Under the pieces are notes generated by a model. That model saw nothing but the letters and a program-made list of their open reading frames with translations. It ran no database searches and was not told where the DNA came from. DNA of 64,000 bases from Polyangiaceae bacterium (GTDB lineage: Bacteria > Myxococcota_A > Polyangia > Polyangiales > Polyangiaceae). The stretch spans positions 1-64,000 of the forward strand of contig JABFXY010000103.1 of the NCBI GenBank assembly GCA_013361525.1, in the 5' to 3' direction. The position numbers and the translations under genes are program-made. Of the stretch, positions 27,533 to 36,174 are shown in pieces; position 1 is the stretch's first letter, and every line of letters begins with the position of its first letter.

Positions 27533-28864
27533 CTAGACGTTGGCCGTCGCCCGCGCGGTGGAGCGCGCCAGGTCTTTACCGCGCTGGGAGGGGAGGACCG
27601 GGGGCTCGGCGGCGGCTGCGTGGACCATGCCGTGGATGAGGCGCGAGCCGCGCTCGTGGGTGAAGTACGCCCAGATCCATTGGATGAAGACGAGCACGCG
27701 GTTCTTGAAACCGATCAGCGTGACGATGTGCAGGACGACCCACGCCATCCACGCGACGAAGCCGTACATCTTCGCGCTGCCGACCTCGGCGACGGCGGCC
27801 GCGCGGCCGATCGTCGCCATCGAGCCGAGGTCTTTGTAGACGAAGGGGGCGGTCGCATCGCCTTCGATGAGCCGCAGGATGTTCTTCGCGACGCACTTGG
27901 CGCCTTGGAGCGCGCCTTGCGCGACGCCGGGGACCATGTGCCCGTCCTGCTCGAAGTGCGCGAGGTCGCCGATCACGAAGACCTCGTGGTGGCCGGGGAC
28001 GCTGAGATCCTTTTCGACCATCACGCGCCCGACCTTGTCGAGCGGAGCGCCGAGCGACCGCGCGAGCGGTGAAGCCGCGACGCCCGCGGCCCAAATCACC
28101 GTCTTCGACCGGATGCGCTCGTCGCCGATCATGACGCCCTCCTCGTCGACCTTCGTCACGCGCGCGCCGGTCCGCACCTCCACGCCGATCTTCTTGAGCG
28201 ACGCGAGCGCCTTCTCCGAGAGCATCGGGACGTACGAAGGCAAAACGCGATCGCCGCCCTCGACGAGGATGATGCGCGCCTTGCTGGTGTCGATGCGACG
28301 AAACTCCCGCGCGAGCGTCTTGCGCGCGATCTCCGAGAGCGCGCCGGCCATTTCGACACCGGTCGGTCCTCCGCCGACGACGACGAACGTCAGAAGCGCG
28401 TCTTTCCGTTCGTTGTCGGGGTCACGCTCCGCTTCTTCGTAGGCCATGAAGATGCGCTGCCGAATCAGCAGGCCCTCGTCGACCGTCTTCAGGCCGGGGG
28501 CGTGCTCGGCGAACTCGTCGTGGCCGAAATACGAGTGCGTGGCGCCGGTCGCGACGATGAGAAAGTCGTACGAGATCGGCTCGCCATCCTCCATGTAGAT
28601 GCGCTTCTTCGGAACGTCGACGCGCACCACGTCGCCGAGCAGCACCGTCACCGTCTCGTAGCGACGAAGGATTCGTCGAATCGGGACCGCGATGTCCGCC
28701 GGATTCAGACCGGCGGTCGCGACTTGGTAGAGCAGCGGCTGGAACGTGTGGTGGTTCGTTCGATCGATGAGCGTCACCCGCACGTCGTGCTTGCCGAGCT
28801 CTTTGGCGGCCTGCAAGCCGCCGAATCCTCCACCGACGATGACGACGTGCGGCCGCTCGCTCAT
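27533..28864 (-). CDS. ndh: Type II NADH:quinone oxidoreductase (NDH-2)
   Basis: A 443-residue flavoprotein that oxidises NADH and reduces membrane quinone without pumping protons. The first FAD dinucleotide fold opens the protein (VVIVGGGFGGLQAAKELG); the NADH fold is at about 163-195 (FVVVGGGPTGVEMAGAL); the second FAD contact is VFVIGDLAHF. The quinone-site region AQGALQGAKCVAKNI is typical. A hydrophobic C-terminal stretch (VAWMAWVVLHIVTLIGF) gives membrane attachment. GGGGGGAAAAAC before the ATG is a plausible ribosome site. It converges on the TPR gene over the inverted repeat. Confidence 0.94.
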   Translation of the reverse strand: MSERPHVVIVGGGFGGLQAAKELGKHDVRVTLIDRTNHHTFQPLLYQVATAGLNPADIAVPIRRILRRYETVTVLLGDVVRVDVPKKRIYMEDGEPISYDFLIVATGATHSYFGHDEFAEHAPGLKTVDEGLLIRQRIFMAYEEAERDPDNERKDALLTFVVVGGGPTGVEMAGALSEIARKTLAREFRRIDTSKARIILVEGGDRVLPSYVPMLSEKALASLKKIGVEVRTGARVTKVDEEGVMIGDERIRSKTVIWAAGVAASPLARSLGAPLDKVGRVMVEKDLSVPGHHEVFVIGDLAHFEQDGHMVPGVAQGALQGAKCVAKNILRLIEGDATAPFVYKDLGSMATIGRAAAVAEVGSAKMYGFVAWMAWVVLHIVTLIGFKNRVLVFIQWIWAYFTHERGSRLIHGMVHAAAAEPPVLPSQRGKDLARSTARATANV

Positions 28865-28887
28865 GTTTTTCCCCCCCGGTCTTGGGG

Positions 28888-29394
28888 CTACTTCTTCAGG
28901 TTTTCAATCCAGCGGTTCATGAAGGTGGCGCTGTCGTTCCACCCGTCGCGCAGCTGCTTCTCCGCCGTGCTCTCGAGGATGCCGCCGACGCCGAAGACCT
29001 TCGCCTCGATGAGCATCTCGACGTGGCGGCGAACCTTGTTGTCGCCGATCGGCTCGATGCGGAGCGACCCTTCCTGGCGCATCTTTTCGGCGAGGGTGCT
29101 GGGCGTGAGCTTCCAACGCCAGACCTTCTCCTGCTTGCTCATCGACCCGGCCTCGACGTAGCCGAATTTATCGCCGAGGAGCTTCGCGACGGGCCCGGGG
29201 ACGTTCTTCAGCTTGGGGCGACCGCGCGTGCGTCGCTTGATCTCGCTCGCCGTCTCCGTCTGCTCCTCGTTCACGTACTCCGGGAACTCGAGCCCTTCTT
29301 TGTAGAGCTTGTCATTGAACTCCTTATCGAAGAACAGCTGCCAGAACGTCTCTTCGTTGCAGTTGATGTCGTGCGAGATCTTGACGGTTCCCAT
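28888..29394 (-). CDS. DUF2505 (START-like/SRPBCC) protein
   Basis: 168 residues starting at the ATG at 29394 (MGTVKISHDINCNEETFW). The frame extends upstream to 29499, but that part is Arg-rich and lacks similarity to the fold. The layout of an N-terminal strand, long C-terminal helix (STAEKQLRDGWNDSATFMNRWIENLKK) and central strands fits DUF2505, a small ligand-binding helix-grip fold of unknown ligand. GAGG stands about 8 bases before the start. It is followed 23 bases on by ndh on the same strand, so the two may share a transcript. Confidence 0.78.
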   Translation of the reverse strand: MGTVKISHDINCNEETFWQLFFDKEFNDKLYKEGLEFPEYVNEEQTETASEIKRRTRGRPKLKNVPGPVAKLLGDKFGYVEAGSMSKQEKVWRWKLTPSTLAEKMRQEGSLRIEPIGDNKVRRHVEMLIEAKVFGVGGILESTAEKQLRDGWNDSATFMNRWIENLKK

Positions 29395-29535
29395 CTTCGT
29401 GCCTCTTTCTCGACCCCGGCAGGGTGCCCCTCGGACGTGCGTGTCGTGACGCGCGCTCCTTCGCCGAACGCTTGTAGAACATTGGCCCTCGCTCACCAAG
29501 GGTCGGTAACGTTCGCACCTTCGGAGGGTGACTCA

Positions 29536-29922
29536 ATGCGCTCACGCATCTCGAATCGTTACGTGCCCCGCAGGCCTTCTCGCCACACCGTGCGGCTATC
29601 GTGCCAGGTCGTTCGCGAGCGCGACTTCAAGCTCGTCGCCGACGAGATGATCGAAATCAGCGACGGCGGTCTCCTCGTCGTCCCGCAGTCGCGGATCCTC
29701 ACCGGCGAGACCGTGCTGCTCAGCTTCATGGCGCCCTTCACGCGCCGCTTCATCGACGCCGAAGCCGTCGTCGCGCGCGTCCTCCACGGCCGCCGCCTCG
29801 GCGACGCCGGCCCGTCGGTCGGCCTCTGCATCACCGAAATGGATGAGGCCGACGAAGCCCTCATCCGCAGCCAGCTCGCGTACCTCCCCGCGGCGCCCCC
29901 GCGCCGTCGCTACGTCTCGTAG
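29536..29922 (+). CDS. PilZ-domain protein
   Basis: 128 residues from the ATG at 29536, which has GGAGG 8 bases upstream. The sequence follows the PilZ c-di-GMP receptor pattern: an Arg-rich start (RYVPRRPSRHTVRLSCQVVRERDFK), then ISDGGLLVVPQSRILTGETV where the canonical D/NxSxxG motif would lie, then strands to GLCITEMDE. The RxxxR box is only loosely met and the second motif reads ISDGGL, so c-di-GMP binding is likely but unproven. PilZ proteins regulate motility and exopolysaccharide. It is divergent from the DUF2505 gene. Confidence 0.75.
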   Translation: MRSRISNRYVPRRPSRHTVRLSCQVVRERDFKLVADEMIEISDGGLLVVPQSRILTGETVLLSFMAPFTRRFIDAEAVVARVLHGRRLGDAGPSVGLCITEMDEADEALIRSQLAYLPAAPPRRRYVS

Positions 29923-29940
29923 CCGCGCCGCGAACGAAAA

Positions 29941-30060
29941 GAGAGGTCGCCAAGGACGCCAAGAGGCAGAAGAGGAAGACGAGGGGTTGGCAACGAAGCC
30001 AAAAATCCTCTCTCTCTTCTGCCTCCTCTGGCCCTTGGCGCTCTTGGCGTCCCCTCTCGG
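29941..30060. repeat. Tail-to-tail inverted repeat, copy 2
   Basis: The left arm reads gagaggtcgccaaggacgcc and continues into a purine run; the right arm ends cttggcgctcttggcgtccc after a pyrimidine run. Same module as at 27407, lying between the convergent PilZ and AgmX-like genes. The spacer (about 29980-30015) is unrelated to the other copies. Confidence 0.9.
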
Positions 30061-30067
30061 GGCTTGA

Positions 30068-30484
30068 TCAAGACGGCGGCGGGGCCGCGTCGACGGGGGA
30101 GCCGTCTTCCTTGACGTAGACGGCCTTGAACTCCCAGGTGTACGTCGCTTTGCCGGTGTTGGCGTCGGCGGGCGTGAGCTTGAGATCGCGGACTGCGTCG
30201 AGGACACATTTGCGGATAGGCTCGCCGGCGGTCGTTCGCGAGGTGTCGATGCGCGCTTTGCGCAGGCGGCCGGTGTCGTTCTCGACGACGAAGTTCACGA
30301 CGACGTTTCCCTCGAGCTTGGGGTTCGAGCGGAGCGCCTTGTTGTAACACTCCTTGATCGGCTGGTTTTGAGCCTCGAGGACCTTGTTGGTGTCGTCGAC
30401 CCATTGGTCGGGCGTGCGCGCGTAGCCGCCGCAGCCGATGGCCAAGGACGAAGCGAGAGCGAGCGAACAAACCGTGAGTTTCAT
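30068..30484 (-). CDS. AgmX/PglI-type C-terminal domain lipoprotein
   Basis: 138 residues starting at the ATG at 30484, preceded by AGGAAGGAAC; the longer frame to 30511 would add a poor N-terminus. The lipobox AIGC (Cys18) makes it a lipoprotein. The body matches the TonB-like AgmX/PglI C-terminal domain seen in myxobacterial motility and envelope proteins: KECYNKALRSNPKLEGNVVV, LRKARIDTSRT, IRKCVLDAVRDLKL, with the two Cys that bracket this domain. It follows the OmpA-family gene on the same strand with a 23-base gap, so the pair form a small operon. Confidence 0.8.
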   Translation of the reverse strand: MKLTVCSLALASSLAIGCGGYARTPDQWVDDTNKVLEAQNQPIKECYNKALRSNPKLEGNVVVNFVVENDTGRLRKARIDTSRTTAGEPIRKCVLDAVRDLKLTPADANTGKATYTWEFKAVYVKEDGSPVDAAPPPS

Positions 30485-30507
30485 CGCGCTGTTCCTTCCT
30501 CGAGCTT

Positions 30508-31053
30508 TCACTTCTTGATCGCCTTCGACCCGCTCTCCGCGGCGGTGGGCGCCTCGTCGACGTGGAACTCGACGCGGCGGTTCTTCTCGCGGCCTTCCTG
30601 CGTGTTGTTGTCGCCGAGGGCCTGGGTCTCGCCGTAGCCCTTGCCGACGAGCCGCGAGCCGTCGATGCCCTGGCTGATCAGGTACTCGCGCACGGCCTTC
30701 GCCCGGCGATCGCTGAGGTCCATGTTGTGGGCGTCGTCGCCGTCCGCGCTCGCGTGCCCCTGGATCTCGACGTGCTTGATCTGCGGGTTTTCTTTGATCA
30801 CCTGCGCGACGTCGTTCAGAAGGCCGTGCGACTCGGGCTTGATGATCGCCTGGTCGAGCTCGAACTGGACCTTGTCCTGGATTTCGATCCGCTTGTTCTT
30901 CAGCGCGGCCCGGAGCGCGCGCTTCGAGATGCGCGGCGGACGCGACTCACCGGCGATGGCGATCGGTTGCTTGCCTTCGTATACGACGGTGGTCGAGCAG
31001 CCCGTGCTGCCGGCGACTAACGCCGCGAGAACAATCGCGTTCACTCGCTTCAT
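30508..31053 (-). CDS. OmpA/Pal-family peptidoglycan-associated lipoprotein
   Basis: 181 residues. The lipobox is GSTGC (Cys19). The C-terminal OmpA-like domain (about 55-170) carries the peptidoglycan-binding pattern: FELDQAIIKPESHGLLNDVA, then VEIQGHASADGDD, then LSDRRAKAVREYLISQGID and GREKNRRVEF. It anchors the outer membrane to the cell wall by gripping diaminopimelate. The gap between lipobox and domain is short. First gene of a two-gene operon with the AgmX-type lipoprotein. Confidence 0.92.
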   Translation of the reverse strand: MKRVNAIVLAALVAGSTGCSTTVVYEGKQPIAIAGESRPPRISKRALRAALKNKRIEIQDKVQFELDQAIIKPESHGLLNDVAQVIKENPQIKHVEIQGHASADGDDAHNMDLSDRRAKAVREYLISQGIDGSRLVGKGYGETQALGDNNTQEGREKNRRVEFHVDEAPTAAESGSKAIKK

Positions 31054-31185
31054 AAGGCAGTTTCTCCCCGTCCGGTTAGTAGTCCAAGCCGCCGTTTCTG
31101 CCTAGACCCACCGCTCGGCGCGGTCTGGCCGCCTCATCGGCCCCTTGACCCGGCGAAGCAGCGCGCGTTTCGTACGGTCGCAGCA

Positions 31186-31836
31186 ATGAACAACGTCGTC
31201 GCGCTCGGTCGTGTGCTCGTCGTTTCGGTGGCTCTCGTCGGCTCCGCGATCACATCGCTCGCCGTCACCGGTTGTGGATCGAGCACTCCGGAAGCGGTGG
31301 GGCCCGCGCACATCGAAGGTGAGGCCGCGGAGCTTCAGTTCGGGCTCAGCGTGAAGACGGGGGAGGGGACGATGATTGCGCCCTCCGAGCGCGCGATCCG
31401 CGACGCGCTGATCAATGCCGGCTTTCGCGTCGGCGACGACAAAGACGCGGATGTGATGCTCGAGCTTCAGCTCTCCGACGTCGACGCGCCGCGGTTCATG
31501 AAGGTCGTCGTGAACGGCAAAGAGCAGAAGAGCCGCAAGGTCACCGCGGCGCTGCGCGCGGTCTCGCCCAACGGCAACGTCATCGCGCAGAAGACGCACA
31601 CGTTCACGGTCGACGACGGCGACGACATGGTCGAGGAGACGGAGGTCGCGCCGCTCATCCAGCACTTCACCGCGAACAAGAAGCTCGACAAGTTCGCCAT
31701 CGAGCGATCCATCGAGCGCGCGCAGCGCAAGATCGAGAAGTCCAAAGCGACGGCCGAGCCGTCCGCGTCGGAGGCACCTGCGGAGCAGCCGCCCGCGCCT
31801 CCGCCGGAGAACACCAGCACGTTCGTGAAGCCCTAG
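31186..31836 (+). CDS. Lipoprotein of unknown function
   Basis: 216 residues. A signal sequence with an unusually long n-region ends in the lipobox AVTGC (Cys30). The mature part (about 45-165) is an alpha/beta domain with AIRDALINAGFRVGDDKDADVMLELQLSD, the pattern of small periplasmic proteins that scaffold other envelope components. The tail (about 185-216) is Pro/Glu-rich and disordered. Not assigned to a family. It is transcribed divergently from the OmpA-family operon, 132 bases apart. Confidence 0.7.
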   Translation: MNNVVALGRVLVVSVALVGSAITSLAVTGCGSSTPEAVGPAHIEGEAAELQFGLSVKTGEGTMIAPSERAIRDALINAGFRVGDDKDADVMLELQLSDVDAPRFMKVVVNGKEQKSRKVTAALRAVSPNGNVIAQKTHTFTVDDGDDMVEETEVAPLIQHFTANKKLDKFAIERSIERAQRKIEKSKATAEPSASEAPAEQPPAPPPENTSTFVKP

Positions 31837-31871
31837 CTGAACGCGACGGCGTTGCGTCGCGTGGCGGCAGG

Positions 31872-33206
31872 TCAGCCCTTGGCGCGCGCGACGAGACCCT
31901 CGAGGCGTCGCAACGCGCGGGCGCAGACGTCTTCCGACGGGCCGAAGCTGAAGCGGACGTGGCGGGCGAAGCGCGATGCGCGACCCGCGCGGCGCTTGCC
32001 CGGGTTCACGTCGAAGAACTGGCCGGGGACCGTGATGACCTTCTCCTCGAGCGCCGCGCGGAAGAACGACATGCCGTCGTCGAGCCCGGGCGGAAGCCCC
32101 TCGACCGAGCCCCACACGTAGAACGTGCCTTCGGGCGGCGCATCGACGCTGACGCCGATCTTTCGCAGGCCATCGAGCATGAGCTTCCGCTTCTTCGCGA
32201 ACGCCTTCTGGATCGCGGCCGTCTCGCGCTCCGCGATGTCGAGCGACACGAGCGGAACCGCGGCGCGTTGCATCGGCTTCGAGCCGCCGCCGTCGAGGAA
32301 GCTGCCCGCGCTCGCCACCGCGTCGATGACCGCCTTCGGCCCGACGGTCCACGTCACGCGCCACCCCGGGTAGCGCCAGTTCTTGGTCAAGCCGTCGAAG
32401 ATGACGACCGGATCTTCCTCGACGTCCTCGACGTAGCGCGCGGCGCTCTCCATCGGGGCGGTGCCGCCGCCGTCGCCGTAGACGTAGTGCGAGTAGAACT
32501 CGTCGAAGAGGAGCGTGCAGTCGAGCTCGCCGCCGAGGCGAACCCACGCGGCGAGCTCTTCGCCGCGGACGTGTTTGCCGGTCGGGTTGCAGGGGTTGCT
32601 CATCAAGATCGCGCCGAGGCCACGGCCCATGATCTCGCGCCGCAGATCGCGGACAGAGAAGTCGTATTGGCGCTCGCCCTCGAGCAAGATCGGGATCGGC
32701 GAGAACAATCGGAAGACGTCGAGCAGCTCTTCGTACGCGGTGTAATCGGGCAAGAAGTGCCCGAGGTTGATCTGTCCGAGCGCCGCGGCCGCGCGCGTGA
32801 GCGCCGTGCGACCACCACCCGAGATCGAGACGTTCTCCGCGCTGTAGCGCGACTTCATCCCGCGGCGGTACGCCTGGTTGTAGAGGTCGGCGATGGCCTC
32901 ACGCAGCTCCCAGAGGCCCGCGACGGGCGCGTACTCTTGATCGCCGAGGCTGATGTCGAGCGACTCGCAGCGCGGAGGTGACCCCGGCAGCGGCCCCGTC
33001 TCGGGCATGCCTTGCCCGAGGTTGCACCAGTCGTCCTCGCCCGGCTCCGCCTTGTAGGTGTACCCGAGGCGGCTCGCCTCTCCCATCACGTAGATGACGC
33101 CGGTCCGAGGCACGCGGCGGAACGCCGAGACCTGCTGCGAGGAGCCTTGAGCGTCGTAGGGATCCGAAGGGAAGGGCGGGCGGACGGGCGGTGTCGATGG
33201 GCTCAT
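31872..33206 (-). CDS. Class I/II pyridoxal-phosphate aminotransferase
   Basis: 444 residues from the ATG at 33206; the frame runs further upstream to 33497, but that part overlaps the neighbour and lacks homology. The fold-type I signature is clear: SNPCNPTGK for the cofactor ring, DEFYSHYVY, and the Schiff-base lysine in DGLTKNWRYPGWRVTW. The enzyme moves amino groups between an amino acid and a keto acid; the substrate cannot be named, although the subfamily resembles aspartate- or alanine-type enzymes. The PLP phosphate Arg near the C-terminus (RHVRFSFG) is also present. Confidence 0.9.
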   Translation of the reverse strand: MSPSTPPVRPPFPSDPYDAQGSSQQVSAFRRVPRTGVIYVMGEASRLGYTYKAEPGEDDWCNLGQGMPETGPLPGSPPRCESLDISLGDQEYAPVAGLWELREAIADLYNQAYRRGMKSRYSAENVSISGGGRTALTRAAAALGQINLGHFLPDYTAYEELLDVFRLFSPIPILLEGERQYDFSVRDLRREIMGRGLGAILMSNPCNPTGKHVRGEELAAWVRLGGELDCTLLFDEFYSHYVYGDGGGTAPMESAARYVEDVEEDPVVIFDGLTKNWRYPGWRVTWTVGPKAVIDAVASAGSFLDGGGSKPMQRAAVPLVSLDIAERETAAIQKAFAKKRKLMLDGLRKIGVSVDAPPEGTFYVWGSVEGLPPGLDDGMSFFRAALEEKVITVPGQFFDVNPGKRRAGRASRFARHVRFSFGPSEDVCARALRRLEGLVARAKG

Positions 33207-33234
33207 GGGTTGAGAGAAAGCAGCGTGCGAAAAA

Positions 33235-35334
33235 CTAGGGTGTGCGGGCCTTGAGCGTGCCGACCGGGACGGCGCCGGGCTTGGGACCGCGCTTGTGGAT
33301 TGCGAGGAAGTACAGTGCAACGCCGGTCGCCATCGCGATGCCGCCGAGGAGCAGGCTCGACCAATCCTTCCGCAGAAGGGCCTGGACGACCATGACGAGG
33401 CCGGGCGCGAAGCTGACGAGCGAGCCGAGCATGTACCCGCTGAGGTTCTTCCACGCGGGCTCCGTCGAAGCTGCGCGCTCCTTCCAGGTGAGCTCACGCG
33501 GCGCGAACAGGAAGAGGATGATGTAGCTCACGACCAGCGAAATCAGCGTGAGATACGTGTACCGATCGTCGTTGTAGCCGATGGTTCGCCAGCCGAACTG
33601 GCTCACCGCGCAGAACGCGAAGAGGTAGACCTCTACGCTGCGTCTTATCTTCGGCACCGTCGTCAGCGTGCCGTACATCAGCATGTACGAATAGTAGTAA
33701 CAGGTCAGCTGACTCAGCAGGATGATCCAGATGCCGCCGAGCGTCTGCGCGATCCACATCGACTTCCAACGGCGAAGCACCATCGCGAAGGCGAACAGCG
33801 TGGTCGCTAGCAGCGTGTACGCGACAGGCTTGTAGTCCTTGTATCGCTGCACGCGCATGTCCTTCCACGTCTGGAAGGGATCGGTCTTCGTGTTGTCGCG
33901 CGTGTACCGCATGCGGCCCGACTCTTTGTCGAAGCCGACGTCGTGTCCCAGAAGGACGCGCAAGCCCATGTGGTTCGTGAGCGGCGTCTGATCGTGAACG
34001 TCGATCGTGTGGTGATAGAACTTTTGGTACGAGTCCTTACCGACGTAGAGGAGGCTCGCGCCGATGAGGACGCCGGCCGCGACCGTGCCGCCCGCGAGCA
34101 TCCGCAGGTGCTGCGCGCTCATCCGTTTGTACTTGGCGATGTGCCAACCGGCGACGCAGAGCCAACCGATGACGACGAGGCCGGGAAACACGCGGAGAAG
34201 GCCGGCATAAACCATCGCCGCGGCCGAGAGGCCCCAGTACTTCTTGCGTGCGAGGCAGGCCGAGAGGACGAAGAAGAAGAGCCAGTCTTGGCGGAGCAGC
34301 GCGCCGCCGGTCCACAACATCGGCGCCGACGATTGTGTGCCGAAGAAGATCGCCGAGACCGCGAAGGCGCGCCACCCGAAGGCCCAGTAGATCGCGACGA
34401 ACGCGCCGAGCATGTAGAGGACGTCGATCAGCGCCAGCCCTTGCACGAAGGTGCGCTGATGCATCTCGAAGTGCTTACCGAAGATCGTGACCCCGTCGCC
34501 CGTCCACAAGTTGCCTAAGAACTTGCCGGCGATCGTCCAGACAGGAGGCGGGTTGTACCCGTGATCCTGCTGCATGTTGGTCCAGTAACTGTCGAGGTAA
34601 CACTGGGTCGAGAAGAACGTGACGTCCTTCTTGTACTGCTCCCACCGCTCGGGCGTGAACCGGGTGGTGCACTGCTCGGGGTGGGCGAGCAGGTCGTCCA
34701 CCTTCATCAGGAGGTTGTCGCCCGACAGGTTCCTGATCTTCTTGTCGTGCTTGCGGACCTCTTGGCGCAGATCGAACCAGCGCTTGTTGCCGTCGCCCTC
34801 GACGTCGACCTGCACGCGCCCGATCTCGTCCTGGGCGATGGCGCTGCACTTGTAGAGGCCGTCGTACCCGATCTCGTCGAAGTACTTCGCCCCCATGTAG
34901 TAGTGGTACTGGTCCCACCGGTGGTAGTACTGCGGGTATCCGAACTTCAGCGTGTTGAAGTAGAAGAGGATGCCGGCGACGCCGAAGGACACACCGACGA
35001 ACTTCTTCCAGCGTTCGGCGACGGGCCGGCACTCACCGGCGCGGCGGATCTCGTAGAAGACCAGCGATAGCGACGTGATGGCGAGAGCCGCCTTCATCAC
35101 GTCGACGCCGCGCTGATGGGGCGAGTCGCTCGAGACTTGGGGCATCTCGATGCCCATCTTGCCGGCGAGGATCGCGAGCGCGAACGCGCTTCCGATCACC
35201 CCGACCCACGTCGCGATGGCGCGCGCGCGGCCCGTTAAGACGCGGCGCGCACCGTACGTGGCGATGGCGGCGAGCACGAACGCCAGGATGTAAGGGAAGA
35301 CCTTCCCGAAGCCTTTAGAAAGAAGCCCGAACAC
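33235..35334 (-). CDS. Large polytopic membrane protein, GT-C glycosyltransferase-like
   Basis: 699 residues with about 11-13 hydrophobic helices and a 180-residue soluble loop after the third helix (about 135-275). The loop begins with QYYHRWDQYHYYMGAKYFDE, an acidic/aromatic motif of the kind found next to the active site of GT-C enzymes (GT87-type mannosyl or arabinosyl transferases). The overall build, many helices with one large external loop near the N-terminus, also fits that class. No substrate can be named and family membership is tentative. It lies 28 bases upstream of the aminotransferase gene on the same strand. Confidence 0.6.
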   Translation of the reverse strand: MFGLLSKGFGKVFPYILAFVLAAIATYGARRVLTGRARAIATWVGVIGSAFALAILAGKMGIEMPQVSSDSPHQRGVDVMKAALAITSLSLVFYEIRRAGECRPVAERWKKFVGVSFGVAGILFYFNTLKFGYPQYYHRWDQYHYYMGAKYFDEIGYDGLYKCSAIAQDEIGRVQVDVEGDGNKRWFDLRQEVRKHDKKIRNLSGDNLLMKVDDLLAHPEQCTTRFTPERWEQYKKDVTFFSTQCYLDSYWTNMQQDHGYNPPPVWTIAGKFLGNLWTGDGVTIFGKHFEMHQRTFVQGLALIDVLYMLGAFVAIYWAFGWRAFAVSAIFFGTQSSAPMLWTGGALLRQDWLFFFVLSACLARKKYWGLSAAAMVYAGLLRVFPGLVVIGWLCVAGWHIAKYKRMSAQHLRMLAGGTVAAGVLIGASLLYVGKDSYQKFYHHTIDVHDQTPLTNHMGLRVLLGHDVGFDKESGRMRYTRDNTKTDPFQTWKDMRVQRYKDYKPVAYTLLATTLFAFAMVLRRWKSMWIAQTLGGIWIILLSQLTCYYYSYMLMYGTLTTVPKIRRSVEVYLFAFCAVSQFGWRTIGYNDDRYTYLTLISLVVSYIILFLFAPRELTWKERAASTEPAWKNLSGYMLGSLVSFAPGLVMVVQALLRKDWSSLLLGGIAMATGVALYFLAIHKRGPKPGAVPVGTLKARTP

Positions 35335-35389
35335 GCGGGGCGCACCTTAGCAAAAGTCTTGCTAGGAATGGCGGTCGTCCGTTGGAGGC

Positions 35390-35985
35390 GAGAATTCTGG
35401 TCGCGCGGGCGTTCGATGCAGGCGGCACATCGAACGAATTCGCACGGGTCCGGCGTCAGCTACGCGGTTGCCACACGACAATCCGCTGTTACGTTTTGAC
35501 CTGTCTCGCGGAGGAGCCCTTCCGGGATGGTCCTGCCGAGGAGCACCTCGGCGCCGCGAGCGGACTCCGGATGACGAAGAGTCAATTCGGCTATCGGTAC
35601 GCCTCTGGCGCAACCGGTTTCTCTGGGCGCGCCCCCGGCGCGGCCAGGTTCATCCGGGTCATGAACCCGCGCGAACGCGCAATCAGGAACACCAATCGAG
35701 ACCGGAGGCGCCCGTCCTCGAGACGTCGCGATCCATCCGTTCTCGCGGTGCCGGCTACTGCCGGAGGAGGGAGATCACATGCATAAACGGCAAGGCTTCT
35801 GCGCGGAGGTCCCGTCCACGTAGCGTAGCTCCCTCGTTCCGAGCAGCGCCTTCATCGGCGTTCGCAGAGGCGAGGTGGACCGGCCCTTCGATCCGGAGGC
35901 CGAACGCGTCCGCACACGAGTTGGTTCGTCGCGGCGCGAAGCTGTACCGGGCCGGCGCTCTAAAGTGAGCGCCGGCCCGTTTTAC
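35390..35985 (+). ncRNA. Candidate structured RNA or decayed gene ending in a strong terminator
   Basis: No frame here is convincing as protein. Perfect short hairpins recur: gttcgatg/catcgaac (35411-35435) nested in a gaattc pair (35392-35441); gccgagg-agca-cctcggc (35535-35552); cgcgcc-ccc-ggcgcg (35628-35642); gttcat/atgaac (35648-35666). A ribosome site (ggaggaggga) stands before an ATG at 35780, which opens only a 14-codon frame. The stretch ends in a 12-bp terminator with a T-rich tail. It does not show the conserved cores of RNase P RNA, tmRNA or SRP RNA. Confidence 0.35.
35949..35985 (+). terminator. Strong rho-independent terminator
   Basis: A perfect 12-bp stem, gggccggcgctc (35949-35960) with gagcgccggccc (35967-35978), encloses a 6-base loop and is followed by gttttactttt. 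It faces the plus strand, so something reading rightward from the 35390-35950 stretch is expected to end here. No protein gene in that direction is convincing. Confidence 0.9.
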
Positions 35986-35997
35986 TTTTGTTCTGTG

Positions 35998-36132
35998 TTT
36001 TTCGCGCGCGCACGACGGCGTGGGTCCCGCCTGGGGGTGTGCTCGCTGCGCTCGCACTTGGCACCCACGCCTGTGCGCGCCCTGTTCCATCCTGGCGCGT
36101 CGAGCCGACGCCGGCCGATGGCCGGCTCCTGA
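35998..36132 (-). repeat. Dispersed structured intergenic element, copy B
   Basis: The reverse complement of this stretch matches 12479-12612 over its whole length, with one indel and scattered substitutions. Stems: gccggcc/ggccggc (36110-36126), outer gcgcgcac (36006-36013) with gtgcgcgc (36073-36080), and inner ggcgtgggt (36017-36025) with acccacgcc (36063-36071). The A-rich tail of copy A appears here as a T run in front (35998-36002). Confidence 0.75.
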
Positions 36133-36174
36133 TGCCGTCGGCTGCACCACCGCGCGAGAAAAGAGAACAGCGGC

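Noticed and set aside
31140..31185. Promoter TTGACC upstream of the lipoprotein at 31186
   Set aside because: No acceptable -10 box at 16-18 bases; best alternatives are 22 bases away.
33207..33497. N-terminal extension of the aminotransferase frame
   Set aside because: The extra ~97 residues are Ser/Arg-rich, overlap the end of the upstream membrane-protein gene in another frame and lie outside the aminotransferase fold.
35468..35968. 166-residue plus-strand frame ending at the 35949 terminator
   Set aside because: Arg/Pro/Ser-rich with no recognisable fold; only the last ~20 residues look protein-like and no ribosome site precedes a start. Kept only as part of the candidate RNA region.
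35390..35985. RNase P RNA, tmRNA or SRP RNA
   Set aside because: The conserved core sequences and the tRNA-like end expected for these RNAs were not found.
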